This document shows, piece by piece, positions 7,565 through 14,861 of a stretch of DNA of 36,349 bases. The stretch spans positions 1 through 36,349 of the forward strand of contig JANXLV010000378.1 of NCBI GenBank assembly GCA_025355005.1, written 5' to 3'. Both the position numbers and the translations under genes were made by a program. Position 1 is the first letter of the stretch, and the number at the start of each line of letters is the position of its first letter. This stretch comes from Myxococcales bacterium (lineage in GTDB: Bacteria > Myxococcota_A > Polyangia > Polyangiales > Polyangiaceae). The notes under the pieces were generated by a model. It was not told where the DNA came from, did not search any database, and was given only the letters and a program-made list of their open reading frames with translations.

Positions 7565-8836
7565 ATGCGTTCGATTCTCGTGGCGGCTGCGGCCTCTTCC
7601 ATCCTTGTGGCGCTGACCGCGCTCTCTTCCTGTTCTTCTTCGGCGACCGTTCAGAGCGACGATGCGGGTGCCGACGCGGGGACCGACGGGGCCGCGACGA
7701 CGGACGCACCGGTCGATGGAGGCCCCGACGGACGTTACCTCGACATCTTCCCCGCGCCACACGCGCCGATCCCGCAGGTGGTGCCGCAGCCCGGCGAGCC
7801 TGCGCACGTCATCGCCCATCCTCAGATCGTGACCATCACGTTCGACACCGACAGCGCGAAGGCCGACCTGCAAGCGTTCACGGACGCGATGGTCGGCAGC
7901 GAATGGTGGGCCGCGACCACGAGCGAGTACTGCACCGGCGGTGGCGACTGCATCGGACCGCTGACGGTGGCCGCGCACGTGAGCTTGCCGGTCGCGCCTG
8001 CGTCGCTCACGCTCGCGCAGGTGGAGGGCTACCTCTATCAGCTCATCGCCGATAAAAAGGTGCCCGCGCCGTCGTCGAGTGTAATCTACACGTTCTTCTT
8101 CCCGGCCTCCGTGAAGCTCGGCGAGCCAGGGTTCGAGGAGTGCGTGGCGTTCGACGGATACCACTCGCTCTCTGGCAACCTTCCGGACGGCACTGTCGAC
8201 GCGGGCTCACTCGATGGTGGCGCGATGCCGCAGGCTGCATACGCCGTGGTGGGTCGCTGCTCGGCGGACATCGGTGAGGTGACGCTGACGGCGGCGCACG
8301 AGTGGATCGAGGCCGCAACCGATCCCGATGGCTACGGCTACACAGTCAACGACCCCGCGTGGGGCGCGTTCTTCTACTCCGAGGTCGGTGATCTCTGCGA
8401 CTTCGAGCCCACGACGCTGGTCGGGAAATACAAGGTGCAGCGCGGCTACTCGAACGCGTCCGGGAAGGCCGGCAAGAATCCGTGCGTGCCGAACACCGCG
8501 GGTGAGCTGTACTTCAACGCATCGCCGGAGAAGTCGCGCGTCAAGGTCGCGGTGGGGCAGTCGGTGACGATCAACGTGATGCCCTTCTCGGAGAAGGGGG
8601 TGGGTGAGTTCACGCTCGACGCGCTCGACCTGGCGTCGCTGTACGGCAAGCCGGCCGTCGTGGAGGCGACCGTGGACCAGAGCACAGTGAGGAACGGTCT
8701 ACCGGTGACGGTCACGCTGAAGCTCCTGTCGCAGCCGGAGCCGCTCAACACCGGCGACCGCGCGGCCGTCGTCGCGCTGCGCTCCACGCAAGGCAAGGTG
8801 GAGCACTACTGGCCAATCCTCGTGGCGCCGAAGTAG
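7565..8836 (+). CDS. lipoprotein with EXORDIUM-like HExxE motif (possible metalloenzyme)
   Basis: A 423-aa lipoprotein with lipobox ALSSC, then a linker rich in Asp, Ala and Gly (DDAGADAGTDGAATTDAPVD). A conserved-looking core starts near HPQIVTITFDTD. The motif LTAAHEWIEAATDP (His245, Glu246, Glu249) is followed about 25 residues later by FFYSEVGDLC (Glu273, Asp276, Cys278). The HExxE ... E(V/I)xDxC spacing resembles the PHI-1/EXORDIUM family and zincin-like metal sites, so a metal-dependent secreted hydrolase is possible. The last 110 residues are beta-rich and may be an Ig-like module. It is flanked by lectin copy 1 (divergent) and a trypsin-like protease (convergent). Start ATG 7565 is followed at once by the signal peptide. 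The function remains unproven. Confidence 0.82.
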   Translation: MRSILVAAAASSILVALTALSSCSSSATVQSDDAGADAGTDGAATTDAPVDGGPDGRYLDIFPAPHAPIPQVVPQPGEPAHVIAHPQIVTITFDTDSAKADLQAFTDAMVGSEWWAATTSEYCTGGGDCIGPLTVAAHVSLPVAPASLTLAQVEGYLYQLIADKKVPAPSSSVIYTFFFPASVKLGEPGFEECVAFDGYHSLSGNLPDGTVDAGSLDGGAMPQAAYAVVGRCSADIGEVTLTAAHEWIEAATDPDGYGYTVNDPAWGAFFYSEVGDLCDFEPTTLVGKYKVQRGYSNASGKAGKNPCVPNTAGELYFNASPEKSRVKVAVGQSVTINVMPFSEKGVGEFTLDALDLASLYGKPAVVEATVDQSTVRNGLPVTVTLKLLSQPEPLNTGDRAAVVALRSTQGKVEHYWPILVAPK

Positions 8837-8874
8837 CGCGAGCGGACGCGAGGGCCTTGGGTTCTTCTACACTC

Positions 8875-11418
8875 TCAGTGCTTCTTCGGCGGCGGGGGCG
8901 GCGCCGTTGGGCCCTTCGGGAGTGGAGGGCTCTGTGCACCGTTCGGGGCTGGTGGCGGTGCTGACGGCTCGCCCATTTGATCGCCGCCGCGGGCCGCCGG
9001 GTTCTCGTGCTTGCTCACACGGTCCCAGATCTCACGCAGCTCGTTCTGGACCTGCGGGTTCTTCGTCACGCGCTCGGGCTGGAAGAGCGTGCCCTTCACG
9101 TCGGGGAGCGGTGTCACCACGTCGCCCGCGCGGTTCAGGTGGAATGCACCGTCGACGCGGTTCTTGCCCAGGTCCTTGGTGAAGAGGACGTCGTCGTAGT
9201 TCCCGTCGCTGTCGCTGTCGTAGTACGCCCACGCGGTCTTCCCCATGCGGATGAACGTGACGTGCGAGTCCCACGACTGATCGCGCATGATGTCCTCGAT
9301 CGACTTCGTGGCGGCGCCCTTCGAGCTGCCCTTGAGATCGACCATCGCGGCAGCGCCGTAGCGGTCCGTGCGCTCGATCACGCGGCGCGAGCTGGGTCCC
9401 AGACCCGAGAAGTGCCACGGCGCGCGACCCGGCGTGCTCAGCGCTTTCGGGAACGTCGAGCGGCCGTCGTCGGAGGTGCGGGTGTTCGCATAGCGGCGCG
9501 CCTTCTCGTCGGCGATGAGCTTCGGGCGCATGATGGCGCGGCCCACGTAGCCGATCGCCTTCTTCGGCTGCGCGCCGGAGAGGTCGAGGGCGTCCGTAAC
9601 GAAGCCGGACGAGCCATATGGCATCTCGCGCTCGCTCGGACGCTTTGCGAAGAGCGCGAGGTCGAGCTTCCCGTCCGCGTTGACGTCGTAGAGCGCCCAC
9701 CGCCCATTCGGGCGATCGAGCGTGACGAACTGCGGCTTCAGCGCCTTCTTCTCGAGCAGCGAGCGCGCGTCGTCTCCGCTCTTGAGGTTCGCGAGCGCGT
9801 CGCTCTTCACGTCGATCATCATGAGGCCGCCGAGCGGTCCCTCGGCCATGACCATCACGGGCTTCTCCTTGTCACCATCAGGCGACATCGCGCGCGCCAT
9901 CTCCACCGTGGTGAATACCTCGGGCGCCGTCACGGTGTCCGCGGCCGCGACTGTGGCGTCGGAGGCGAACTTCTCCCAGCCCAGGTTCTCCGCCACGATG
10001 GCGAAGCGTGTATGATGCACGGGATTCGTGAGCAGCGCCACGTCCACGGTCTTGAACTTCTCGAGCGCGGGGTCCTGCGTGTACTTGCCGCTCGCGTCGA
10101 TGCGCCACCCGATGTTGACGGTGCCGTCGGCCTCCTTGTCGCGGAGGACCACGTCGAGGCGGCCATCGCTGTCAGTGTCGTACCAGGCGAGCACCTCCTC
10201 GTGCTTGTGCATGATGATGACGTCGGCCGCGAATGGGCGCGCTTCCGTGCGCGTCGTCCCGCTGTCGTCCTCGTTCAGGTCGATGAAGGTCGCCTGGTCG
10301 CCCCACTCGTGTCCGAGCTTCACGGTGTCGACCTTGCCGTTGCCATCCATGTCCTCCGCCGTCGCCTCGACGCCGCCCTGGCACCACGGGTCGGGCAGGA
10401 TCTGGATCGGAGCGGCAGGGACGTCCTTCATGAACGTCCGGATCTCGCCGACGTGGACATGGAATGCCACGGTGCCGAGCGCGAAGCGGAGCGACTGGTT
10501 CAGACCGACGATCTCGCCCTTGGTGTTCACCAGCGGACCACCGGAGTCGCCGAAGGAGATGTTGCAGTTCGTCTGCACGCTGAGGCCTTGCGTTGCACCC
10601 TCGACGCGCTCACGGATCTCGCGCTTGTGCGCCTCGCATTGCTCCTGCCGGCGCGTGGCTTCCTTCGCGGAGTCGCTCTTGTCCTTGATGCTGCAGTCGC
10701 CGGCCTCGAGTGAGCTCGTGTCGCGCGTCTGATCGCCCACGTTGCCCACGGTGCACGTCTTCGCGGCCCAGAGGAGGCCGATGCCAGCGTGACCGATGGA
10801 GAGGACGTTCTCGCCGATCTGCGGGTCCGCGCCCGAGAGCTTCACGGAATGCAGACCCTTCGGCGGGTCCACGATACGAACGAGCGCCAGATCCTTCACG
10901 GGGTCCGCCTTCACCACGCGGCCCTCGTAGACCTTGTTGCTGCGAGCCATGCGGCCGGTGGGCAGGATCTCCGGGAGCTCCAGTGACACCTGCATCGTCA
11001 GGTCCGGCTGCTGGAAGTCGTCCACCACGTGGAAGTTCGTGAGCACCAATCCCGTGTCGTCCACCAGGACACCCGAGCCAAGGCCATCACGCGTCCGGAT
11101 CAGCACCACCGACGGCGCGACATTCCTGTACGCCTCCGCGGGTGACAGCGCGCCGAGCGCGGGGTCGGTCGTGTACTTCTCGCCGGTCTGCGGCTCTTTT
11201 GCGTCGACCACCTTGCGACCGAGCGCGGCCTGGATGCGCCGCTTGCCGAGGCACTGACCATTGGTGGTGGCCTCGCGCGTGCGTTCGACCGACGTACCGA
11301 GCGCGTGTGCCGGTGTCGCGGGCGGCGGCGCGGGCGAGCCACCACACGCGGCGAGCGCGACGGTCGAAAGTAGACCAAGAGCGGGAATGAGCGAGAAATG
11401 TCGAGCCATGGGCAGCAT
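8875..11418 (-). CDS. trypsin-like serine protease lipoprotein with Ca-binding-like repeats
   Basis: About 847 aa. MLPMARHFSLIPALGLL leads to the lipobox ALAAC (Cys25). The S1C/HtrA-like protease domain at about 90-320 holds the triad His130 (LTNFHVVDD), Asp176 (DPVKDLALV) and Ser292 (ISFGDSGGPLV). Between Asp and Ser lies an unusual insertion: Cys-containing loops (C222, C242, C261, C285) and a charged helix (KEATRRQEQCEAHKREIRER). No PDZ domain follows. Instead the C-terminal half has several D-x-D-x-D-G-x-x-D loops (DMDGNGKVD, DTDSDGRLD, DVNADGKLD, DSDSDGNYD) like EF-hand/dockerin or VCBS-type Ca sites, and ends in a Pro-rich tail. It is probably anchored in the outer membrane and Ca-stabilised. 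ATG 11409 is an alternative start. It is divergent from the LON-domain gene. Confidence 0.9.
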   Translation of the reverse strand: MLPMARHFSLIPALGLLSTVALAACGGSPAPPPATPAHALGTSVERTREATTNGQCLGKRRIQAALGRKVVDAKEPQTGEKYTTDPALGALSPAEAYRNVAPSVVLIRTRDGLGSGVLVDDTGLVLTNFHVVDDFQQPDLTMQVSLELPEILPTGRMARSNKVYEGRVVKADPVKDLALVRIVDPPKGLHSVKLSGADPQIGENVLSIGHAGIGLLWAAKTCTVGNVGDQTRDTSSLEAGDCSIKDKSDSAKEATRRQEQCEAHKREIRERVEGATQGLSVQTNCNISFGDSGGPLVNTKGEIVGLNQSLRFALGTVAFHVHVGEIRTFMKDVPAAPIQILPDPWCQGGVEATAEDMDGNGKVDTVKLGHEWGDQATFIDLNEDDSGTTRTEARPFAADVIIMHKHEEVLAWYDTDSDGRLDVVLRDKEADGTVNIGWRIDASGKYTQDPALEKFKTVDVALLTNPVHHTRFAIVAENLGWEKFASDATVAAADTVTAPEVFTTVEMARAMSPDGDKEKPVMVMAEGPLGGLMMIDVKSDALANLKSGDDARSLLEKKALKPQFVTLDRPNGRWALYDVNADGKLDLALFAKRPSEREMPYGSSGFVTDALDLSGAQPKKAIGYVGRAIMRPKLIADEKARRYANTRTSDDGRSTFPKALSTPGRAPWHFSGLGPSSRRVIERTDRYGAAAMVDLKGSSKGAATKSIEDIMRDQSWDSHVTFIRMGKTAWAYYDSDSDGNYDDVLFTKDLGKNRVDGAFHLNRAGDVVTPLPDVKGTLFQPERVTKNPQVQNELREIWDRVSKHENPAARGGDQMGEPSAPPPAPNGAQSPPLPKGPTAPPPPPKKH

Positions 11419-11472
11419 TGGTATCACACTGCGCCCACGAGAAGACTGCACGCGGCCCGCGCGAAGGTCGTC

Positions 11473-11478
11473 TACACT
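11473..11478 (+). promoter_or_regulatory. -10-like TACACT, leaderless layout
   Basis: TACACT is followed by six bases and then GTG 11485 of the LON-domain gene, with no Shine-Dalgarno sequence. No clear -35 is visible. The site supports GTG 11485 rather than ATG 11494 as the start. Confidence 0.35.
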
Positions 11479-11484
11479 CACTGG

Positions 11485-12153
11485 GTGGCTGACATGGTGG
11501 ACACACATCTCGATCTGGAGTCCGCGCTCCATGACGTACCGGTCTTCCCGCTCCCCGACGCCGTTCTTTTTCCCGGCGCGGTCATGCCTCTCCACGTCTT
11601 CGAGCCGCGCTATCGAGCGATGTTGCGAGACGCGCTCGCATCCAACAAGCTGATCGTGATGGCGATGCTCGGCGACCCATCGATCACGGACGCGAGCGGG
11701 CAGCCGCTCTTCGCGGGCGTGGCCGGCGTCGGGCTCATCACCGAGCACCATCGCATGTCGGACGGCCGCTCGAACCTGCTCTTGCGGGGCGTCGCGCGCG
11801 TGCGCCTCACGGAGGTCCCTTCGCAGAAACCATATCGCCGCGCGCACGGCGTCGTTCTCGCGGATGTGGCGGTGAGCGTGCCCGTCGTCGAGACCACGGC
11901 GCTCATGTCCGAGGCGACCGCGTTCGCTGGAGAGGTCGCGAGGCGCGAGGGTAGCTTCCGGTTCCAGCTTCCGAAGGGGATCTCACCCGGTGAGCTAGCC
12001 GATCTCTGCGCGCACCACATGGTGGCAGAGGGCGCCGAGCGCCAGCGCATCCTGGAGACGCTCGACGTGCGCGTGCGCGTGCGCGAGGTGACGGCGGCCA
12101 TCGCGATCCAGCATCATCGCTTGCGCAAGGCCGACCGCTCCACGCTCAACTGA
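11485..12153 (+). CDS. LON substrate-binding-domain protein
   Basis: A 222-aa stand-alone LON N-terminal (substrate-binding) domain protein. The family hallmarks are VPVFPLPDAVLFPGAVMPLHVFEPRYRAM at the start (written here as one conserved block from residue 16), LIVMAMLGDP, and a middle GVAGVGLITEHHRMSDG strand pair. The helical C-terminal part has GISPGELADLCAHHM, as in LonA N-domains and in proteins such as YcaO-independent LonSB. No AAA+ or protease part is present, which is normal for this short class. GTG 11485 is 6 nt after TACACT; ATG 11494 is an alternative three codons later. Its 3' end overlaps the convergent C39-like gene by 40 nt. Role: possible recognition of unfolded or hydrophobic peptides in the cytoplasm. 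Confidence 0.9.
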   Translation: MADMVDTHLDLESALHDVPVFPLPDAVLFPGAVMPLHVFEPRYRAMLRDALASNKLIVMAMLGDPSITDASGQPLFAGVAGVGLITEHHRMSDGRSNLLLRGVARVRLTEVPSQKPYRRAHGVVLADVAVSVPVVETTALMSEATAFAGEVARREGSFRFQLPKGISPGELADLCAHHMVAEGAERQRILETLDVRVRVREVTAAIAIQHHRLRKADRSTLN

Positions 12154-12941
12154 GCGGCCGCGCCTTCCCCGCGGACGCACTGAAACTGGGCGAGCTCGGC
12201 GGCGGGGACCGACAGCTCCTCCATCACGCTGCGCGCGTCCGCGCAGGTGACGCGCAGCTTGACGACGCTCGCCGTCTCCTCCAGCAACACGATCCGTGCG
12301 GGCGTTGCGTTCACCGACAGCGAGAGGCCCAGCAGTCGAATCGCATACACCGCGTTCTTGAACGACAGACCCGGCGTCTCCGTGTCTCCGACCCAGCGGC
12401 GATCACCCCACGTGGTGTTGACGAGCAGCCCCTTGTCGCCATGACCCACGACCAGCACGAAGTGATCGAGCCCCCACTCCGGATGCTGCGTAGGCAGCAC
12501 CTTCACGCCCGCGAGCACCGGATCGCCTTCGTCCAGCGCGCTTGCGACCCACGTCGCGAACGGCGCGAAGCCGCGCTTCTGCGCAGCGTAGAACGTGTGG
12601 CGAACGCCGAGCGCCGTGAGCGCGACGGGCAGATCGGTCGAATAGAGATCCGGATGCGCTGGCTTGCCCGCCTGGTTGATGAGGCGCTGCGGAGCCCACA
12701 TGCCCAGGTGAAGGAGCGCCTCCTGGATCGCGGTCTCACCGCACCAGCCTGCCGGCGGCGACTCGGGCGCCTGCGACCGCGCGGGGATGGGTAGTCCGTC
12801 CGCGACCTGCGCCGACATGCTGGTGGTCGCGTTCGATGCGGTGGCCTTCGGCGCAGGGGTCTTCGCAGGTGGGAGCTCCGATGGTGGCGCCGGCCGCTGG
12901 CTACACTCCCACAACAAGACGAGTGCAAGGGACGCGCGCAT
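12114..12941 (-). CDS. C39-like (papain-fold) cysteine peptidase, exported
   Basis: About 275 aa. After a short hydrophobic N-terminus (MRASLALVLLWEC) and a Pro/Ala/Thr-rich spacer comes a papain-like domain. WCGETAIQEALLHLG carries the probable nucleophile Cys67, GLDHFVLVVGHGD the His160, and LLVNTTWGD the polar third residue (Asn175 or the following Asp). The order Cys-His-Asn/Asp and the HFVLVVG strand match peptidase C39-like or transglutaminase-like proteases. The signal peptide is unusual: LLWEC has Glu at -1, a poor lipobox, so export is likely but lipidation is uncertain. I chose ATG 12941 because nothing upstream looks like protein. The terminal 40 nt overlap the convergent LON gene. 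It may trim peptides or act on peptidoglycan; the substrate is unknown. Confidence 0.78.
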   Translation of the reverse strand: MRASLALVLLWECSQRPAPPSELPPAKTPAPKATASNATTSMSAQVADGLPIPARSQAPESPPAGWCGETAIQEALLHLGMWAPQRLINQAGKPAHPDLYSTDLPVALTALGVRHTFYAAQKRGFAPFATWVASALDEGDPVLAGVKVLPTQHPEWGLDHFVLVVGHGDKGLLVNTTWGDRRWVGDTETPGLSFKNAVYAIRLLGLSLSVNATPARIVLLEETASVVKLRVTCADARSVMEELSVPAAELAQFQCVRGEGAAAQLSVERSALRKR

Positions 12942-13030
12942 CGGTGATTGGGACCTTGGTAGACACTGTCTCCTTGGGCGTCGGTCGTTTTCGTGACGAG
13001 AACGGGGCGGCCTTCCCAAGTGAGGGCAAC

Positions 13031-13699
13031 ATGCTCCTCTCTTCACGTCGACTGGCCATGATACTGGGACTTTTCGCGGGTGGATGCGGCCAGATCGCAG
13101 CCGATCCCTCCGCGTCCGGCACCGGCAGAGACCCCGCCGCGACACCGAGCGCCACGGAGCCAGGAGCTTCGTCCGGACCGCCCGCCGCGTCGGTCCCGCC
13201 CACATCCAGCAGCGACAACACGCCGGCAGAGGAGACGAGCATCGGGCCGACGCGACCGCGTCTCGCGCCAGCGATCTGCAGCGGCGCCCCCATAGAGCCC
13301 GCCGCGTGGCACAGCGCAGGTGCGCTCGCGCTCGGCGTGCAGGGCCTCTGGATCGCGTGCGACGGTTCGCCCACGGCGCTGTGTCCTGCGGGTGACTCGG
13401 TCATTCTCATCGGCGATCCAAACTTCACGGGGAACGCTGGCTCGCGCGCCGCGTCCTGCGGAAACCTGACGTCGCACGGAAGCGGGTTCACCGCGGATCC
13501 AGCGGCAGTCTTCACCTACGAGATCGTGGACGCCGGTGGCGGTGCATTCTCGTTCCACGCATGGAACGCCGCAGTCGACCGCAGCTTCGATGTCGTCTAC
13601 TTCGGCGACACGATGCCCACGTCGTTCGACGCTGCCCTCAGCCTCACGACCGCAACGACGAGCGGCGCGCTTCGTCGCACGGAGTTCACCACCTACTAG
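13031..13699 (+). CDS. small lipoprotein of unknown function
   Basis: A 222-aa protein with signal peptide MLLSSRRLAMILGLFAGGC; the lipobox FAGGC gives Cys19. A Ser/Pro/Thr/Gly-rich linker to about residue 75 leads to a Cys-containing beta-rich region (APAICSGAPIEPAAW, LWIACDGSPTALC, SRAASCGNLTS). I recognise no family. GAGGG lies 5 nt before ATG 13031, a usable Shine-Dalgarno site. It is divergent from the C39-like gene and convergent with lectin copy 2. It may be an envelope or extracellular binding protein, but nothing in the sequence shows a function. Confidence 0.82.
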   Translation: MLLSSRRLAMILGLFAGGCGQIAADPSASGTGRDPAATPSATEPGASSGPPAASVPPTSSSDNTPAEETSIGPTRPRLAPAICSGAPIEPAAWHSAGALALGVQGLWIACDGSPTALCPAGDSVILIGDPNFTGNAGSRAASCGNLTSHGSGFTADPAAVFTYEIVDAGGGAFSFHAWNAAVDRSFDVVYFGDTMPTSFDAALSLTTATTSGALRRTEFTTY

Positions 13700-13740
13700 T
13701 TTCGCGCCGCGCTCGCGTGGTCGCGTTTGCTTCGATCCTG

Positions 13741-14649
13741 TCAGAGCTGCGTGAGCCGCACGTTGTCGAAGCGCGCGGTGGTGTTGCCCCACTGGCCGTC
13801 GGTCTCGAGGCCGATCTCGGGGTACACGTACATGAGCGTCGCCTTCGTGTCGGCGGTGTGGACTCCGCTGACGCCGCCGACCTTCATGCCGTCCATCTCG
13901 ACAGACATAGAGCCCGCCGATGCGAACGTGAACGACACGCGGAAGTGGTGCCACGCACCCTGAGGGATGGTGACGGAGAGCGGGACCTTCGTGGTGGTCA
14001 GCGTGCCCGACCCGTTGAACGTGTTGATGTATGCGGCCGCCTCGGTCTTGCCGAAGCACAGCGAGGCGTACTCGCGCTGGTCCGAGGGGACCTGGAGCAC
14101 GCAGGCGTAGTTGTTCGCGATATTGCTTCCGCTCGTGTTGAGGTCCGCCGTGGTGTTCAGATCGAACTCCATCGCGAACGCGCCGTTGCCTGCGCCCGTC
14201 TGTAGCCCCACGTCGTGATAGATGTAGTTCGTCGCGTGCGCCGGCAGCGTGGCGAGGACGGAGTGGGGCGCGGACTTCGCGTCCAGGCTGTCGAGCACGA
14301 TGGTCCCCGCACCCTGCTCGTCCTTGCCCCAGTTCGACGCGAGCGTCGCCGACTCGTCGAAGTCGTCGCATGCGAGCAGCGCACCGCCAGCATCCGTCAT
14401 GCAGAACGTGCTCTTCGCCACGTTGCCAGCGTCGGGGTTCGGCGCGATGGCTTCGCCACCATCGTTGCCACCACCGCCACCGCCACCACCACCCCCACCA
14501 CCAGTGCCCGCGTCGCCCGTGGCCTTGTTCACGTTGTTCGAGGTCTGCTCCGTGGTGGGCTCGCTGGTGTACCCCGACTCGAGCGAACAGCCGAAGGCCG
14601 CCGCGCACGCCGCGAGCACCAACCCACCGTTTCGCCAGAGAGCAGCCAC
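13741..14649 (-). CDS. lectin-like (ConA/LamG-fold) lipoprotein, copy 2
   Basis: About 302 aa from GTG 14649, giving MAALWRNGGLVLAACAAAFGC with lipobox AFGC. An Asn/Thr linker and a run of 12 Gly follow. The mature start STFCMTDAGGALLACDDFDES carries the FC...CDDFD motif shared with copies 3 and 4. The beta-sandwich features include GAFAMEFDLN, GAWHHFRVSFTF, GSMSVEMDGMKVGG and the terminal ARFDNVRLTQL. These resemble LamG/ConA-like domains in myxobacterial surface proteins. A perfect AAAGGAGGT at 14661-14669 lies 11 nt before GTG 14649. It lies 6 nt before an ATG (14654) that opens a different frame, so the N-terminus may contain a frameshift or the ribosome may use the longer spacing. An in-frame ATG at 14688 is also possible. 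Confidence 0.82.
   Translation of the reverse strand: MAALWRNGGLVLAACAAAFGCSLESGYTSEPTTEQTSNNVNKATGDAGTGGGGGGGGGGGGNDGGEAIAPNPDAGNVAKSTFCMTDAGGALLACDDFDESATLASNWGKDEQGAGTIVLDSLDAKSAPHSVLATLPAHATNYIYHDVGLQTGAGNGAFAMEFDLNTTADLNTSGSNIANNYACVLQVPSDQREYASLCFGKTEAAAYINTFNGSGTLTTTKVPLSVTIPQGAWHHFRVSFTFASAGSMSVEMDGMKVGGVSGVHTADTKATLMYVYPEIGLETDGQWGNTTARFDNVRLTQL
14467..14502. repeat. poly-glycine codon tract (12 GGN)
   Basis: Twelve consecutive Gly codons on the minus strand form the linker between the lipobox region and the lectin domain of copy 2. Length changes by slippage would stay in frame. Confidence 0.9.
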
Positions 14650-14660
14650 ATCATAATCGT

Positions 14661-14669
14661 ACCTCCTTT
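14661..14669 (-). promoter_or_regulatory. consensus Shine-Dalgarno, spacing decides start
   Basis: AAAGGAGGT on the minus strand is the strongest ribosome-binding sequence in the window. It is optimally placed for the tandem ATGs at 14654 and 14651 (out of frame with the lectin), and further away from the in-frame GTG 14649. Confidence 0.6.
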
Positions 14670-14710
14670 CCACTCGCGCACTAGGCATTTTCGGCTGCGG
14701 CGCGGGTCAT

Positions 14711-14734
14711 GCGTCCAGGTGGGCGTCCAGGTGG
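14711..14734. repeat. 12-bp tandem duplication
   Basis: GCGTCCAGGTGG occurs twice in direct succession, between the start of lectin copy 2 and the LamG remnant. It may be a scar of the rearrangement that left the remnant. Confidence 0.75.
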
Positions 14735-14750
14735 GCGGGTGCAGGTCAAC

Positions 14751-14861
14751 TCACGGAAGAGCGTATTTTGCCCGGAGATTCGTCTCCAGCTCCACCACGC
14801 TCTGGTCTGACACAGTGCCCTGAAGGACCACGATGCCCATCAGTCCGATCGTATCAGGCGA
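14751..14861 (-). pseudogene. remnant of a LamG/ConA-like lectin gene (C-terminus)
   Basis: Directly after the TGA of the PilB-like/TPR gene, the same frame stays open for 36 codons to a second TGA at 14751. It reads SPDTIGLMGIVVLQGTVS and then DQSVVELETNLRAKYALP. The pattern 'I-V-V-hydrophobic ... L/V-S-D ... E-L-E-x-x-L-R-x-K-Y-x-L' is typical of the last strand and helix of LamG-type lectin domains. The rest of the domain is absent. It is either a gene fragment fused behind the TPR gene or a C-terminal extension reached only by UGA readthrough; I favour the fragment. An ATG at 14840 could start a 29-aa peptide. Confidence 0.45.

Noticed and set aside
8977..10713. Long plus-strand open frame antisense to the protease
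   Set aside because: His/Arg/Val-rich translation with no domain; the minus-strand gene has a complete catalytic triad.
14467..14502. Possible phase-variable homopolymer
   Set aside because: The tract is GGN triplets, not a mononucleotide run, and length change keeps the frame.
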